Source: Thalassoglobus neptunius (GTDB taxonomy: Bacteria > Planctomycetota > Planctomycetia > Planctomycetales > Planctomycetaceae). Taken from it: a stretch of 64,000 bases of DNA. The stretch spans positions 1,690,341 through 1,754,340 of the forward strand of contig NZ_SIHI01000001.1 of NCBI RefSeq assembly GCF_007859735.1, in the 5' to 3' direction. The position numbers and the translations under genes are program-made. Of this stretch, positions 47,734 to 56,028 are shown one piece after another. The notes under the pieces are model-generated. The model did not search any database and had not been told where the DNA came from. It saw only the letters and a list, made by a program, of their open reading frames with translations. Each line of letters starts with the position of its first letter. Positions within the stretch are counted from its first letter, which is position 1.

Positions 47734-48327
47734 CTAGAGTTTGTTGAAAAAGCGTTGAACTCGTTTACGGTCTTTGTCTGTTGCTCCGGCAACGTCTGTT
47801 GTTGCGTAGTGCTGCAAAATCTTGATTCGATTTGATTTCAGCCAGTGCCGGATAATCGGAATCCATTCAGGATGTCCGCTCGCTTTGTACATTTCACAGC
47901 TCGCATCATAAACGACATCGATGTCTGCCATGAATGCGCCTCGTGGAAGATGTTTCGGTAACTCACCGGAGTAGTAGCTGTGGTCGACTTGTTCTAAAGC
48001 GACACACAGTCCCTCGTTTTCGTGTATTCCCAGATGCTTCATTAAACGCTCTTCGAGGAGATGATGTGATTCCACTGTTGTGGGGCCCGTTTTGTTCCGT
48101 CTCCCAGTGACTTTGCAGTCCTTAAGATATTTTTTGAGGTATGGGTGAATCCCGATCACGTCCCCATTGGGAAAGATTCGAACAGGTGGATACTTCACAA
48201 CGTCGGGAGCGATGGTGTTTTCTGGAGGGAGTCGCTTGAATCTTTTATCGCCTCGCTTACCTAACTCGTGAAGTTCAAGATAGACAAGGCGAAATGCTTC
48301 ACGTGCTTGAATCGTTCTTCCTGCCAC
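47734..48327 (-). CDS. nuclease-like protein with S-H-H motif (toxin-type)
   Basis: 197 residues, no signal peptide. The centre reads TTVESHHLLEERLMKHLGI (residues 83-101), then LCVALEQVDHSYYSG with a further His near 116. This resembles the EAHHxIEKRFxxxLG ... VALTKxxHQxFTNxW pattern of HNH/LHH-type nuclease toxin domains at the ends of polymorphic toxins. A basic N-terminal half and C-terminal helix (WIPIIRHWLKSNRIKILQHY; KDRKRVQRFFNKL) flank it. If real, His88 and His89 would be active-site candidates. It lacks a large delivery region, so it is either a stand-alone toxin or an effector exported by other means. Confidence 0.5.
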   Translation of the reverse strand: MAGRTIQAREAFRLVYLELHELGKRGDKRFKRLPPENTIAPDVVKYPPVRIFPNGDVIGIHPYLKKYLKDCKVTGRRNKTGPTTVESHHLLEERLMKHLGIHENEGLCVALEQVDHSYYSGELPKHLPRGAFMADIDVVYDASCEMYKASGHPEWIPIIRHWLKSNRIKILQHYATTDVAGATDKDRKRVQRFFNKL

Positions 48328-48530
48328 GTGCCCACTCCTGTTGTGTTTTCAACTGCTCGAAACCAGTATCTCTCGTTTCTATTCTAGCCGAACGGACGAA
48401 CGAAAAGGAAAACAATTCTGTCGCGAAGGGTCTCGCATTCTTGACGACCATCAGTCCTGTCGGTTGAGTCTCTTCTTCGGTGAGCGCCTTTGTTCACCCA
48501 TCGTTCGCGTTTCTAAATGTCGGACTTCCG

Positions 48531-49541
48531 TTATGGACCATGTAACATGTTTTTGAAGTCGTTCATGATCTTGACGGCGGCGGAGCTGGGTTTGGTGTCT
48601 TGTCTGCTTGTGAAGTGCTCGCGGACGCGTGGGTCGACGTCCAGTCGCCCTTTTACAACGCAATCGCTGCGTCCGTTGATGAATTGTGAGCCCGGAGCCC
48701 GACTGATGATCGGGATCATTGTGATTTCATTGTTCGTGAAGACTTTGACTGGTCGTTCTTCGAACGTCTTCGGTTCAATCACGACGATGCTGATGTCGGT
48801 GACTTCCGGAGTTGCTTTCGCTCGCAGCTGATTCTTCATCCTTTCGAGCATCGCTGGCAACTCAGTTGTTGTGAAGACTGAAGTATCCCGCATCCCGCAG
48901 CGAACTACAGAAGTGACATGTCCTCTGGCCGCTTTGCCGAGTGCGGCGGATGTGCGTGTGATGTAGTTGGCGAAGTTCGGTTCCCATTCGTATCGACCGT
49001 TGAGGTAACGCACGAGCGTGGTCGCTTCGAGTTGTCCGTAGATTTCTGCTCCCATCCGGGTGTTCCACTGATCGACAAGCTTGGCAAGCTTACATTCGTC
49101 GATCCCGTTCCAGAAGATGCTTCCGTTGTTGGGAGTGCTCGGATCAAATTCCGCGACGACTAAATCGAGTGCCTCATCCGCGAAGCGAAAGTCTCCATGG
49201 TTATTAAGGAACTCTCGTTCGTACCGCGTGGCAACCGTCTGCTTCACATTCTGGCTTCCGGGCGTGCGCACGTTCACGAGATGATGGCCCGGCGCACGAT
49301 CCTTTCGCTGCGCTCCGGCCAGCATCAACCATCTCATATGGACAGCTTTTCTGAGTTCAACGTTGAAGCGATGTTTGGCGAGTTCCTGTGCATATCGACG
49401 ATGAAACATACGGTTTTGCGAAATGCGCCGAAGCCACTGCCGATCCGTTTCCGCGGTGTTGAGTTTGGGAAACGCGTTCAGCAGCGTGAGGTACATCGGA
49501 AACGGGATGCGGCTGCCGTGGAGATAGTGCGGATTAGACAT
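48531..49541 (-). CDS. ADP-ribosyl cyclase/NAD glycohydrolase-like protein (putative)
   Basis: 336 residues from ATG 49541. The N-terminal 120 residues are basic and unassigned. From about 150: SIFWNG, LEATTLVRYL (Glu182), YEWEPNF, TRTSAALGKAARGHVTSVV and SVFTTTELPAML (Glu237). The order and spacing resemble CD38/ADP-ribosyl cyclase: LEDTLLGYL (Glu146 region), W...VSRRFAEAACDVVHV and FGSVEV with catalytic Glu226. A bacterial NADase of this fold would be a toxin-type activity. No signal peptide, and no immunity gene is identified. The resemblance is by eye, without an alignment score. Confidence 0.5.
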   Translation of the reverse strand: MSNPHYLHGSRIPFPMYLTLLNAFPKLNTAETDRQWLRRISQNRMFHRRYAQELAKHRFNVELRKAVHMRWLMLAGAQRKDRAPGHHLVNVRTPGSQNVKQTVATRYEREFLNNHGDFRFADEALDLVVAEFDPSTPNNGSIFWNGIDECKLAKLVDQWNTRMGAEIYGQLEATTLVRYLNGRYEWEPNFANYITRTSAALGKAARGHVTSVVRCGMRDTSVFTTTELPAMLERMKNQLRAKATPEVTDISIVVIEPKTFEERPVKVFTNNEITMIPIISRAPGSQFINGRSDCVVKGRLDVDPRVREHFTSRQDTKPSSAAVKIMNDFKNMLHGP

Positions 49542-49719
49542 GCTTGTCGCTTTTTCGTCGTTCACTTTGAAAATTTCGTTCACGCAAAAAAAACGCGTGA
49601 ATCAAACCAGGACTCTCACCTGCGCGAAACGAACGAACTTGTGACAAGAACTTTTGAGAAAAGAAAACTCCGCAATCAGAAGCAAAGAATTGCACGCCCC
49701 GGACACATCACGGCGTGAA

Positions 49720-49740
49720 CCACCGGTGAGTCACCGGTGG
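49720..49740. repeat. REP-like palindrome
   Basis: CCACCGGTGA-G-TCACCGGTGG, a perfect 10-base inverted repeat with a one-base centre, lies downstream of the metallopeptidase gene. Palindromes of this kind are often dispersed extragenic repeats in planctomycete genomes. A single copy was noticed in the window. Confidence 0.7.
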
Positions 49741-49856
49741 CTAATTGGGGGGCGGTGTGGTGAGTGGTTGGGGCCCGGTTTTCTCGCTGTTTTTCTTTCG
49801 GCGCGGACTTGAGGGGTTTGAAGAGTCGTCCGCGCTGAGTTGGTCTTGGGATCGCT

Positions 49857-51026
49857 TTAGAAGGAGCGGACTTTGGGGAAGCGGTAGCTGTTGGAGTCCT
49901 CGTGACTGGAGATCCCGTCTCCGGTCGGAACGAAAGCATTCCGCGACAGGGCAGCCTGTGGACGGGGTGCTTCGATCGACCGAGGACGGGATTCCCCAGC
50001 GTCCCCACGAGCATTAGTTTCTTGTGATCGATTTGTTGGTGTGTTCTGGCGGGCTGAAGGGGCCTCGCGTCGTTCGGAAGTTCGGCTGACGGTGACAGCT
50101 TCAAGCTGAGGGTTTGAAGAGCCTGTTCGCAGTTCGCGGTTGAACATGGGAAGCGGTTGCGGTGCATCGGGAGTCTGCGAGCGAATCACGAGTTCGGCCG
50201 GTTCTCCCAGATCTGCTGTGACATTCGACGATGAATTGGCGGCGAGTTGTTGGCCATCGGGAATCTGGAACTCCGGGCTGCCAGCGAGAACCCAGCCCGT
50301 CCACTCTTCTTCAAGCTGTCCGAGGGAACGGTGGCCATAGTGCTTGGCGATGGCTGTTTCCCAGTTGGAGTTGTGAGCGTCTTCGAGGAACTGCAGGAAA
50401 ATTGCCCGGCCGTTGGTTCCCTTTTGAGAGACGAGGAAGTCGGCGAGTGAATAGCCTTCGGCGTAGAGCGTCAAGACTTCGTGCATGTCTTCGGGGTATT
50501 CTCGAATCGTCAGCAGCTTCGGAAGCGGAATGCGTCGATGAGTACGGATCACCTGGTCGAGAAGTCGCGACTGGCGGGCCCGTTCCGAATCGTGTTCGAC
50601 AAGAGTGGCTGCTCCTTCATCGGCCCAACGAGGGAGTGGGCGACGGAAGTAGCTCGCGAAGATCGTGTGGTTGACTTCGTGCGGGATGACGGAATCGAGA
50701 ATTCTCTCGAGCGTTCCCTGAACTTTCATGTTCCAACCGAAAACTTCGCCGTTGTCGAAGGTGAAAGTTGTAGAACCCCCGGCTCCGATCTGACCGACTT
50801 TCACGCTGATTGGGCAGGGGCGATACCAGTTTGGCAGTTCCTGGCCGAGCCACATTACCGCGAGATCTTTCCGCCACAATTCAGCGCACTTGGCGACCTT
50901 TGAGGCGATCTCGTCGGTTGGGGCCGTGACGACAAAGTTTCTCGACTTTGCAGTGGCCCCTGAGGCAATCTGTGGAAAGAGAGTCAGCACGAGGCAAAAA
51001 ATGCCCGTCCGGAGCTTCGCATCCAT
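49857..51026 (-). CDS. exported peptidase-MA-type metalloprotease-like protein
   Basis: 389 residues with a signal peptide (RTGIFCLVLTLFPQIASGA). The HExxH zinc site is HEVNH in ILDSVIPHEVNHTIFAS (about residue 115). Downstream RWADEGAATLVE supplies the third ligand (Glu) as in gluzincins of the peptidase MA clan. The folded part ends near residue 245 (LEEEWTGWVLAG); the remaining 140 residues are a low-complexity Ser/Thr/Arg/Pro tail. It is probably periplasmic or surface. Natural substrate unknown. Confidence 0.8.
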   Translation of the reverse strand: MDAKLRTGIFCLVLTLFPQIASGATAKSRNFVVTAPTDEIASKVAKCAELWRKDLAVMWLGQELPNWYRPCPISVKVGQIGAGGSTTFTFDNGEVFGWNMKVQGTLERILDSVIPHEVNHTIFASYFRRPLPRWADEGAATLVEHDSERARQSRLLDQVIRTHRRIPLPKLLTIREYPEDMHEVLTLYAEGYSLADFLVSQKGTNGRAIFLQFLEDAHNSNWETAIAKHYGHRSLGQLEEEWTGWVLAGSPEFQIPDGQQLAANSSSNVTADLGEPAELVIRSQTPDAPQPLPMFNRELRTGSSNPQLEAVTVSRTSERREAPSARQNTPTNRSQETNARGDAGESRPRSIEAPRPQAALSRNAFVPTGDGISSHEDSNSYRFPKVRSF

Positions 51027-51395
51027 GCGTCAAACCGTTGAAAAAAGGATTGGAATCGGGGGAGAAGGAAAGGGGTGTCGCGAGTTCCATGCGACTGATG
51101 AGTGAGAGAAAAGCAAGTGTCGGGCCAATCGATTCTCAAAACTGGCGAAACCTGCCGGAATCGGTTTGAACGACTGATTTGACTGGAGATTTCCCCGCCG
51201 CAATTTCGTGGACGCGAATGAAAGTGAGTATGAGTTCACGCTCGCTGTTGAAATTGTTGCAATCGTGTGAAGATTTGAATGAACGATTTTCAGAGAGCGA
51301 GCGTTTCGCAAAATGGTCTTGCTTTTTCACGCGAAACGTGTTCGATCGAGCGCGATGAAGACACTCCTCGACCGGTTCTCGATCGTGCGTTTTGC
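51027..51395. other. intergenic region
   Basis: 369 bases between the metallopeptidase and mog genes, both on the minus strand. It probably carries the metallopeptidase promoter. No gene, operator or terminator is recognised. Confidence 0.5.
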
Positions 51396-51932
51396 CTACT
51401 TCTTTTTGGGACGAAAAGCCACGATATGTTCCTCGTTTGTTTCGAGGAACGGACCTTCAATCAGGTCGATACAATAGGGAATGGCGGGCATGACTGCGTC
51501 GAGACATTCCTTGATCGCTTTGGGTTGTCCCGGGAGATTGACGATCAGGCTTTTTCCGCGAACTCCGGCTGTTTGACGGGACAGGATGGCTGTGGGCACT
51601 GCTTTCAAGGATTCCTGTCGCATTAGCTCTCCGAAGCCGGGAAGGATTTTCTGACAAACCGCTTCGGTTGCTTCCGGAGTGATGTCTCGAAGAGCGGGGC
51701 CGGTGCCTCCTGTCGTCACGATGAGGCAGCAGCCCTCGTCGTCGGCCAGTCTCTTCAGTTCGGATTCGATCAGTTCCTGTTCGTCGGGAATGATAACTGA
51801 GAATGCTTCCCATGAAGAGGAAAGAACTGTTTCGAAGTATTGCTTGAGTGCGGGGCCGCCGCGATCTTCGTATTCGCCGCGGCTGGCTCGGTCTGAGACG
51901 GTGACGATTCCGATTTTTGCTGGAGTGCTCAT
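51396..51932 (-). CDS. mog: molybdopterin adenylyltransferase (MogA/MoaB family)
   Basis: 178 residues. The fold signature is complete: IGIVTVSDRASRGEYEDRGG at the start, TTGGTGPALRDITPEAT (the MoCF GGTG motif and catalytic DxTPE), and SLIVNLPGQPKAIKECL. It adenylylates molybdopterin before molybdenum insertion in the cytoplasm. The length is that of a stand-alone MogA. The upstream TPR gene is 135 bases away on the same strand. Confidence 0.93.
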   Translation of the reverse strand: MSTPAKIGIVTVSDRASRGEYEDRGGPALKQYFETVLSSSWEAFSVIIPDEQELIESELKRLADDEGCCLIVTTGGTGPALRDITPEATEAVCQKILPGFGELMRQESLKAVPTAILSRQTAGVRGKSLIVNLPGQPKAIKECLDAVMPAIPYCIDLIEGPFLETNEEHIVAFRPKKK

Positions 51933-52067
51933 GATTCGAAGCTAATTGTTGATGGCTGATAATGTGAGAAGAATCGGGGGCCGACCGAAAAACTTGAAAG
52001 TGCAAGCAGCGATGAAGTGATCGCTGCTGGTGTCAGGAAGGCGTCGCTTGCGAAGCTTTTTCGCGAA

Positions 52068-52916
52068 CTACAGCGTCCGCAGAGCTTTTTTTGCCCGACT
52101 TTTCCAGAAGAGATTCTTGCGAGCGATCGCTTTCGGGCTGGAGTCGATATCGACAATCATGCCGCGAAGATGATTTTGAGCTTCTTCCTTATCGCCTGCT
52201 TGTTGACAGAGTTTGGCGAGCAGGAACATTGCTTCGGGATGTCTCCACTTCTGGATGTGTTTCTCAAGCTGAGTTTGGGCTGCTTCGTTTTCATTCAGAG
52301 CAGCGAGGGTTTTGCCATAAAGTAACGAGACGTCGCCAAACTTGTAGGTTGGGTCGGCTTCCAGAACTTTTTGCAGCTTTTCCTTGGCATCGGCGAATTT
52401 GCCGAGCTGATATTCCATGGAAGCGGCTCCCCACAGAGCTGCGAGGTTGCTGTCATCTTTATTGAGAGCGCCCTGAAATGCTTCGTGGGCTTTCTCGGTC
52501 ATTCCAGCTTTTCGGAGGGCTTCGCCGTACTGAATGAACTGATGGGCGTTTCCGATTTGAAGTGCGGCTGTTTCGAGCTGTCTCAACTCGCGGCTTTTCG
52601 TCCATCGATGCGTAAATGTGGGAAATTGAACATTGCTACTGGGAAGCCATCTCACGAAGAAGTAGAGAATGGCTCCGATCGGCTGGAGCAACAGCATGAC
52701 GAACAACCAGATGTATCGGTCCGGGTCATATTTCAGGCAGTAGATCAACATCCACAAGAGAAATGGCAAGTACAGCCAGCTTCCCCAACTCACGATATAG
52801 AACCAGAACATGTCGATGAAGCCGGGTTCGTAAATCGGCGGGACGGGATATTCAGGAACGGGAGCCCCGTCTTTCGGCTCGAAACCGTTAATAAACGCGA
52901 TCAGTGTCGAGCTCAT
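52068..52916 (-). CDS. membrane TPR protein
   Basis: 282 residues from ATG 52916; a longer frame to 52997 is possible. Two membrane helices lie at residues about 35-80 (FIDMFWFYIVSWGSWLYLPF; IWLFVMLLLQPIGAILYFFV, a phospholipase_D-nuclease-type N-terminal pair). TPR helices follow: QFIQYGEALRKAGMTEKAHE, NLAALWGAASMEYQLGKFAD, VSLLYGKTLAALNENEAAQ and EAMFLLAKLCQQAGDKEEAQ. It ends ARKNLFWKSRAKKALRTL. Function unknown; the repeats probably face the cytoplasm. Confidence 0.82.
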   Translation of the reverse strand: MSSTLIAFINGFEPKDGAPVPEYPVPPIYEPGFIDMFWFYIVSWGSWLYLPFLLWMLIYCLKYDPDRYIWLFVMLLLQPIGAILYFFVRWLPSSNVQFPTFTHRWTKSRELRQLETAALQIGNAHQFIQYGEALRKAGMTEKAHEAFQGALNKDDSNLAALWGAASMEYQLGKFADAKEKLQKVLEADPTYKFGDVSLLYGKTLAALNENEAAQTQLEKHIQKWRHPEAMFLLAKLCQQAGDKEEAQNHLRGMIVDIDSSPKAIARKNLFWKSRAKKALRTL

Positions 52917-53228
52917 TCGCAGGGAATCTTTCGTGTTGGGACGTCGAACGGTCAAGATTATTGTTTCATAGCGCAGCGAGAAATGCATCTTTCCCACTGG
53001 ACCTTTTCACATCCATGCTGATGATTGCAAGTGTGATTGGTTCCAAACAAGTGATTTGGCCAACGAAGCGGAACTCGAGCAGAAAGTCTGCTAGGCCAAT
53101 TTTTGCTGGTGAACTATGCTGCATTCATTCAAAGCCTCTGCCCGGATTCTCACTCAGCAATTGAGGCTGTGTGAGACCCGAGGTGTTTTGAGATTCCCCA
53201 AGCACGCACTCAGGATTTTGGAATTCGA
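52917..53228. other. divergent promoter region
   Basis: 312 bases between the minus-strand TPR gene and plus-strand glutamate dehydrogenase. Both promoters should lie here. I could not place a confident -35/-10 pair or operator. Confidence 0.45.
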
Positions 53229-54458
53229 ATGAGTTCATACGAGAACGCTGAACGGTACTTCAATCAGGCTGCCCAGGTGATGGGATTGTCTGACAATATG
53301 AGCAAATTGCTCAAGACTCCAGAGCGTGAAATTAAAGTGCAGATTGCTCTGGAGATGGATGATGGCCAGATCGGGACGTTCATCGGCTTTCGAATGCAGC
53401 ACGACCGGGCTCGTGGGCCAATGAAAGGGGGATTGCGCTACCACCCCGAGGTCGATGCCGGAGAAGTCCTGGCTTTGGCCTCATTGATGACGTGGAAAAC
53501 CGCCGTCGTCAATATTCCTTATGGAGGAGCGAAGGGGGGAATCGCTGTTGACCCTTCGAAGCTTTCACATCGGGAACTTGAGACGATCACGCGGAAGTTT
53601 GTCGACGAGATTCACGACATTTTCGGTCCCGATACGGACATCCCCGCTCCGGACATGGGAACCAACGCGCAGATCATGGCGTGGATCATGAATCAGTATC
53701 AGAAGTTTCATGGATTCAATCCCGCTTGTGTGACGGGGAAACCTGTCGAATTGCATGGAGCAGACGGACGAGAAGAAGCGACCGGTCGCGGAGTCGCTAT
53801 CGTAACTCGCGAAGCACTACTGAAAATGGATCGCGACGTGAAAGGGGCCCGCATCGCGATTCAAGGATTCGGGAACGTCGGAAGTTTTGCAGCGAGCATC
53901 CTGCATGAAATGGGTGCGGTCATCGTTGCTGTCTCGGACGCGTTCGGAGCGATTCAAAATGTCGAGGGGCTGAACGTTCGCGAACTTCTGACATATGTCG
54001 CCGAGAATAAAAAGGTCACCGGATTTCCCGGAGCTGAGGCGATGACCAATGCCGAATTACTGACGGCCGACGTCGATGTTCTCATCCCTGCTGCGATTGG
54101 AGGAACATTAACGAGAGAGAACGCGGAGGACGTCCGGGCGAAACTGATCGTCGAAGCGGCGAATAGTCCCACAACTCCTGATGCCGATCAGATTTTCGAA
54201 AAGAAAGAAATTCTGGTCATTCCCGATATTCTTGCGAATGCCGGTGGTGTGACGGTCAGCTATTTCGAATGGGTTCAGAATCGGCAACACTTCAAATGGG
54301 AAATTGAAGAAGTTCGGGATCGTCTGGAGAAAATCATGGTTGGCAGTTTCAATCGAGTCTGGAATGTCGCCACAGAGAAAAAGGTCTCTTTGCGTGTCGG
54401 AGCGTATGTCCTCGGAATTGGACGAGTCGGACGCGCGACTGTTTTGGGCGGGATTTGA
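53229..54458 (+). CDS. gdhA: Glu/Leu/Phe/Val dehydrogenase (glutamate dehydrogenase)
   Basis: 409 residues, standard length. The substrate domain has [40 protein letters not shown] with the catalytic lysine, and PAPDMGTN with the catalytic Asp. The Rossmann domain has [14 protein letters not shown] (GxGNVG). The C-terminus has [13 protein letters not shown]. It interconverts glutamate with 2-oxoglutarate and ammonium; Glu specificity is likely but not proven by sequence. It may share regulation with the cNMP-binding gene 50 bases downstream. Confidence 0.94.
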   Translation: MSSYENAERYFNQAAQVMGLSDNMSKLLKTPEREIKVQIALEMDDGQIGTFIGFRMQHDRARGPMKGGLRYHPEVDAGEVLALASLMTWKTAVVNIPYGGAKGGIAVDPSKLSHRELETITRKFVDEIHDIFGPDTDIPAPDMGTNAQIMAWIMNQYQKFHGFNPACVTGKPVELHGADGREEATGRGVAIVTREALLKMDRDVKGARIAIQGFGNVGSFAASILHEMGAVIVAVSDAFGAIQNVEGLNVRELLTYVAENKKVTGFPGAEAMTNAELLTADVDVLIPAAIGGTLTRENAEDVRAKLIVEAANSPTTPDADQIFEKKEILVIPDILANAGGVTVSYFEWVQNRQHFKWEIEEVRDRLEKIMVGSFNRVWNVATEKKVSLRVGAYVLGIGRVGRATVLGGI

Positions 54459-54508
54459 TTTGTTCATCGCCCCTGCCCATCTAGAATTCAATTAATGAGG
54501 AGTTAGTC

Positions 54509-55045
54509 ATGTCGGTTCAGTCGATTCGCGATTTCCGTTCCGCTCTCGAAAAGTCACAGATTCTGGAAGGTTTGACCTCCGATGAATTGAAGGCTCTCGG
54601 TGAGGTCGTCAGGTATGAAGAATTCGGTGAAGGGGCGGAGATTCTGACCGAAGGGAAGGTCTACCAAGGCTTGTGGGTCCTGCTGAAGGGCAAATGTGAA
54701 GTCGTTAAATGCAACGATTCTTGCAGCGTGCTGGCGACGTTTGAGCCGGGAAGTGTCTTCGGAGAAATGTCATTCTTCGAAACCGCTCCCCACTCAGCGA
54801 CAGTCAAATGTTGCGAACCTTCGATCGCGTTGTGTTTGACGAAAGAGCAATACGACTTCGCGCGAAAAGGGCTTCCGCAAGTGACCGAGAAGATCGCCAT
54901 CAACCTTGTTCGAATTCTGTCGAGTCGTCTTCGTAAGATGGACGAGTGGACTTGCGAACTTGTTAACACCGACGCCAATCAGAATCGTCACCAGGAATGG
55001 CATGAGTTTCGATCGCGACTTTACTCCGACATCTATGATGCTTAA
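54509..55045 (+). CDS. cyclic-nucleotide-binding domain protein
   Basis: 178 residues. GAGGAG precedes ATG 54509. A cNMP-binding beta roll fills about residues 20-135: LEGLTSDELKALGEVVR, GAEILTEGKVYQGLWVLLKG, GSVFGEMSFFETAPHSATVKC (the phosphate-binding cassette GEMSFFE...SA) and ALCLTKEQYDFA. No DNA-binding helix-turn-helix follows; the C-terminus is helical. It is therefore a sensor or regulatory subunit, not a CRP-type activator. The 50-base gap to gdhA suggests co-transcription. Confidence 0.88.
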   Translation: MSVQSIRDFRSALEKSQILEGLTSDELKALGEVVRYEEFGEGAEILTEGKVYQGLWVLLKGKCEVVKCNDSCSVLATFEPGSVFGEMSFFETAPHSATVKCCEPSIALCLTKEQYDFARKGLPQVTEKIAINLVRILSSRLRKMDEWTCELVNTDANQNRHQEWHEFRSRLYSDIYDA

Positions 55046-55356
55046 TTGTTTCTCCAGTCTCAGCAGAGGTTGATATCCCATCGACATCTCAAGAGAGTTT
55101 GGAAGCCCGGTCCGCTGCGAGTCGGCAAGCTTCCAGATATGTGAGATGATTGATGTGAATTTTCCGTTGAGATTGAGGTTTGCCTGACATTGTCGGAGGT
55201 TTCTGATCGCCGTAGACTCTAGGTGTATAGAGTTTCTAGAGTCGGTCCTAAAACTCTTCGCGAATCGATGACGATCTTCGGAAACAACACGATTCTTAGA
55301 TTTTGGGGTCAGCTCTAGGTCGTTCCCCACAGCACATGCTACGGCCTCGTTGCGCC
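55046..55356. other. intergenic region with inverted repeat
   Basis: 311 bases upstream of the membrane-protein gene. Apart from the hairpin at 55215-55243 nothing is recognised. Confidence 0.45.
55215..55243. repeat. 8-base inverted repeat
   Basis: GACTCTAG ... CTAGAGTC, perfect arms with a 13-base spacer, about 115 bases before the membrane-protein start. It could be an operator or a weak terminator of the gdhA transcript; there is no T-run. Confidence 0.5.
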
Positions 55357-56028
55357 ATGTCGTCGTCAGTACTCAGTTTGAATCCGCAACTGGTCAACAA
55401 CTCAAGACTCCGGTTGCGGCTTTTCGGATCGTCCGAATCACAGGTCGGCGATTCTACGGGCTCCGATTCTGTCAGTCTGCAAGAAGCGGCGGTTCTTGTC
55501 TTCGCTGGGTTGATGGCGGCAACAGCTTCGATGTTCATCGAATTGAACTTGAAGGTTCCGGGCCACGCGATTCTGCGTTCCGTTTTTCCGATGCTTTGCG
55601 GACTGTCGATCGTTCCCCGACGCGGAGCCGGGACGTTGATGTCAATCGTGGCACTCGTCTTCGTCGGCGGATTTTATGCGGGGGGCTTGCTTCGAGGTAT
55701 GAGCATCGGTGCCCTGACAAGTTTAACGACGATCGGTCCGGCACTCGATTTTGCACTCAGGCGCACAAAGTCTCCGGGGCAGATCTTCCTTGGCTGTGCA
55801 CTGGCTGGCATGGTGGCGAATCTACTGGCATTATTGACCCGTGGTGGAGCCAAATTTTTGGGGCTGGAAGCACTCGGGAAGAAGCCGTTTGAAGTCTGGT
55901 TTGGAAGTGCAGCGATGACTTATCCCATCTGCGGATTGGCTGCTGGACTTCTTAGCGCACTGGTTTGGTTTTCATTTCAACGGAAGAGCGATTTTGGCAC
56001 TGACAGTGCCGAGCGGGGCGAATCATGA
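55357..56028 (+). CDS. hypothetical multi-spanning membrane protein
   Basis: About 223 residues from ATG 55357; the frame is open from 55303 and the true start is uncertain, since no candidate has a good Shine-Dalgarno. After a polar N-terminus there are about five helices: EAAVLVFAGLMAATASMFIE, AILRSVFPMLCGLSIV, GTLMSIVALVFVGGFYAGGLL, IFLGCALAGMVANLLALLT and YPICGLAAGLLSALVWFSF. The family is not recognised; the shape resembles small substrate-binding (S) components of ECF transporters. Its stop overlaps the ATG of the TiaS-like gene (ATGA), so the two are coupled. Confidence 0.72.
   Translation: MSSSVLSLNPQLVNNSRLRLRLFGSSESQVGDSTGSDSVSLQEAAVLVFAGLMAATASMFIELNLKVPGHAILRSVFPMLCGLSIVPRRGAGTLMSIVALVFVGGFYAGGLLRGMSIGALTSLTTIGPALDFALRRTKSPGQIFLGCALAGMVANLLALLTRGGAKFLGLEALGKKPFEVWFGSAAMTYPICGLAAGLLSALVWFSFQRKSDFGTDSAERGES

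Noticed and set aside
49676-50167. 163-codon minus-strand frame partly overlapping the metallopeptidase gene
   Set aside because: It covers the reverse strand's alternative frame of the low-complexity tail and has no features of its own.
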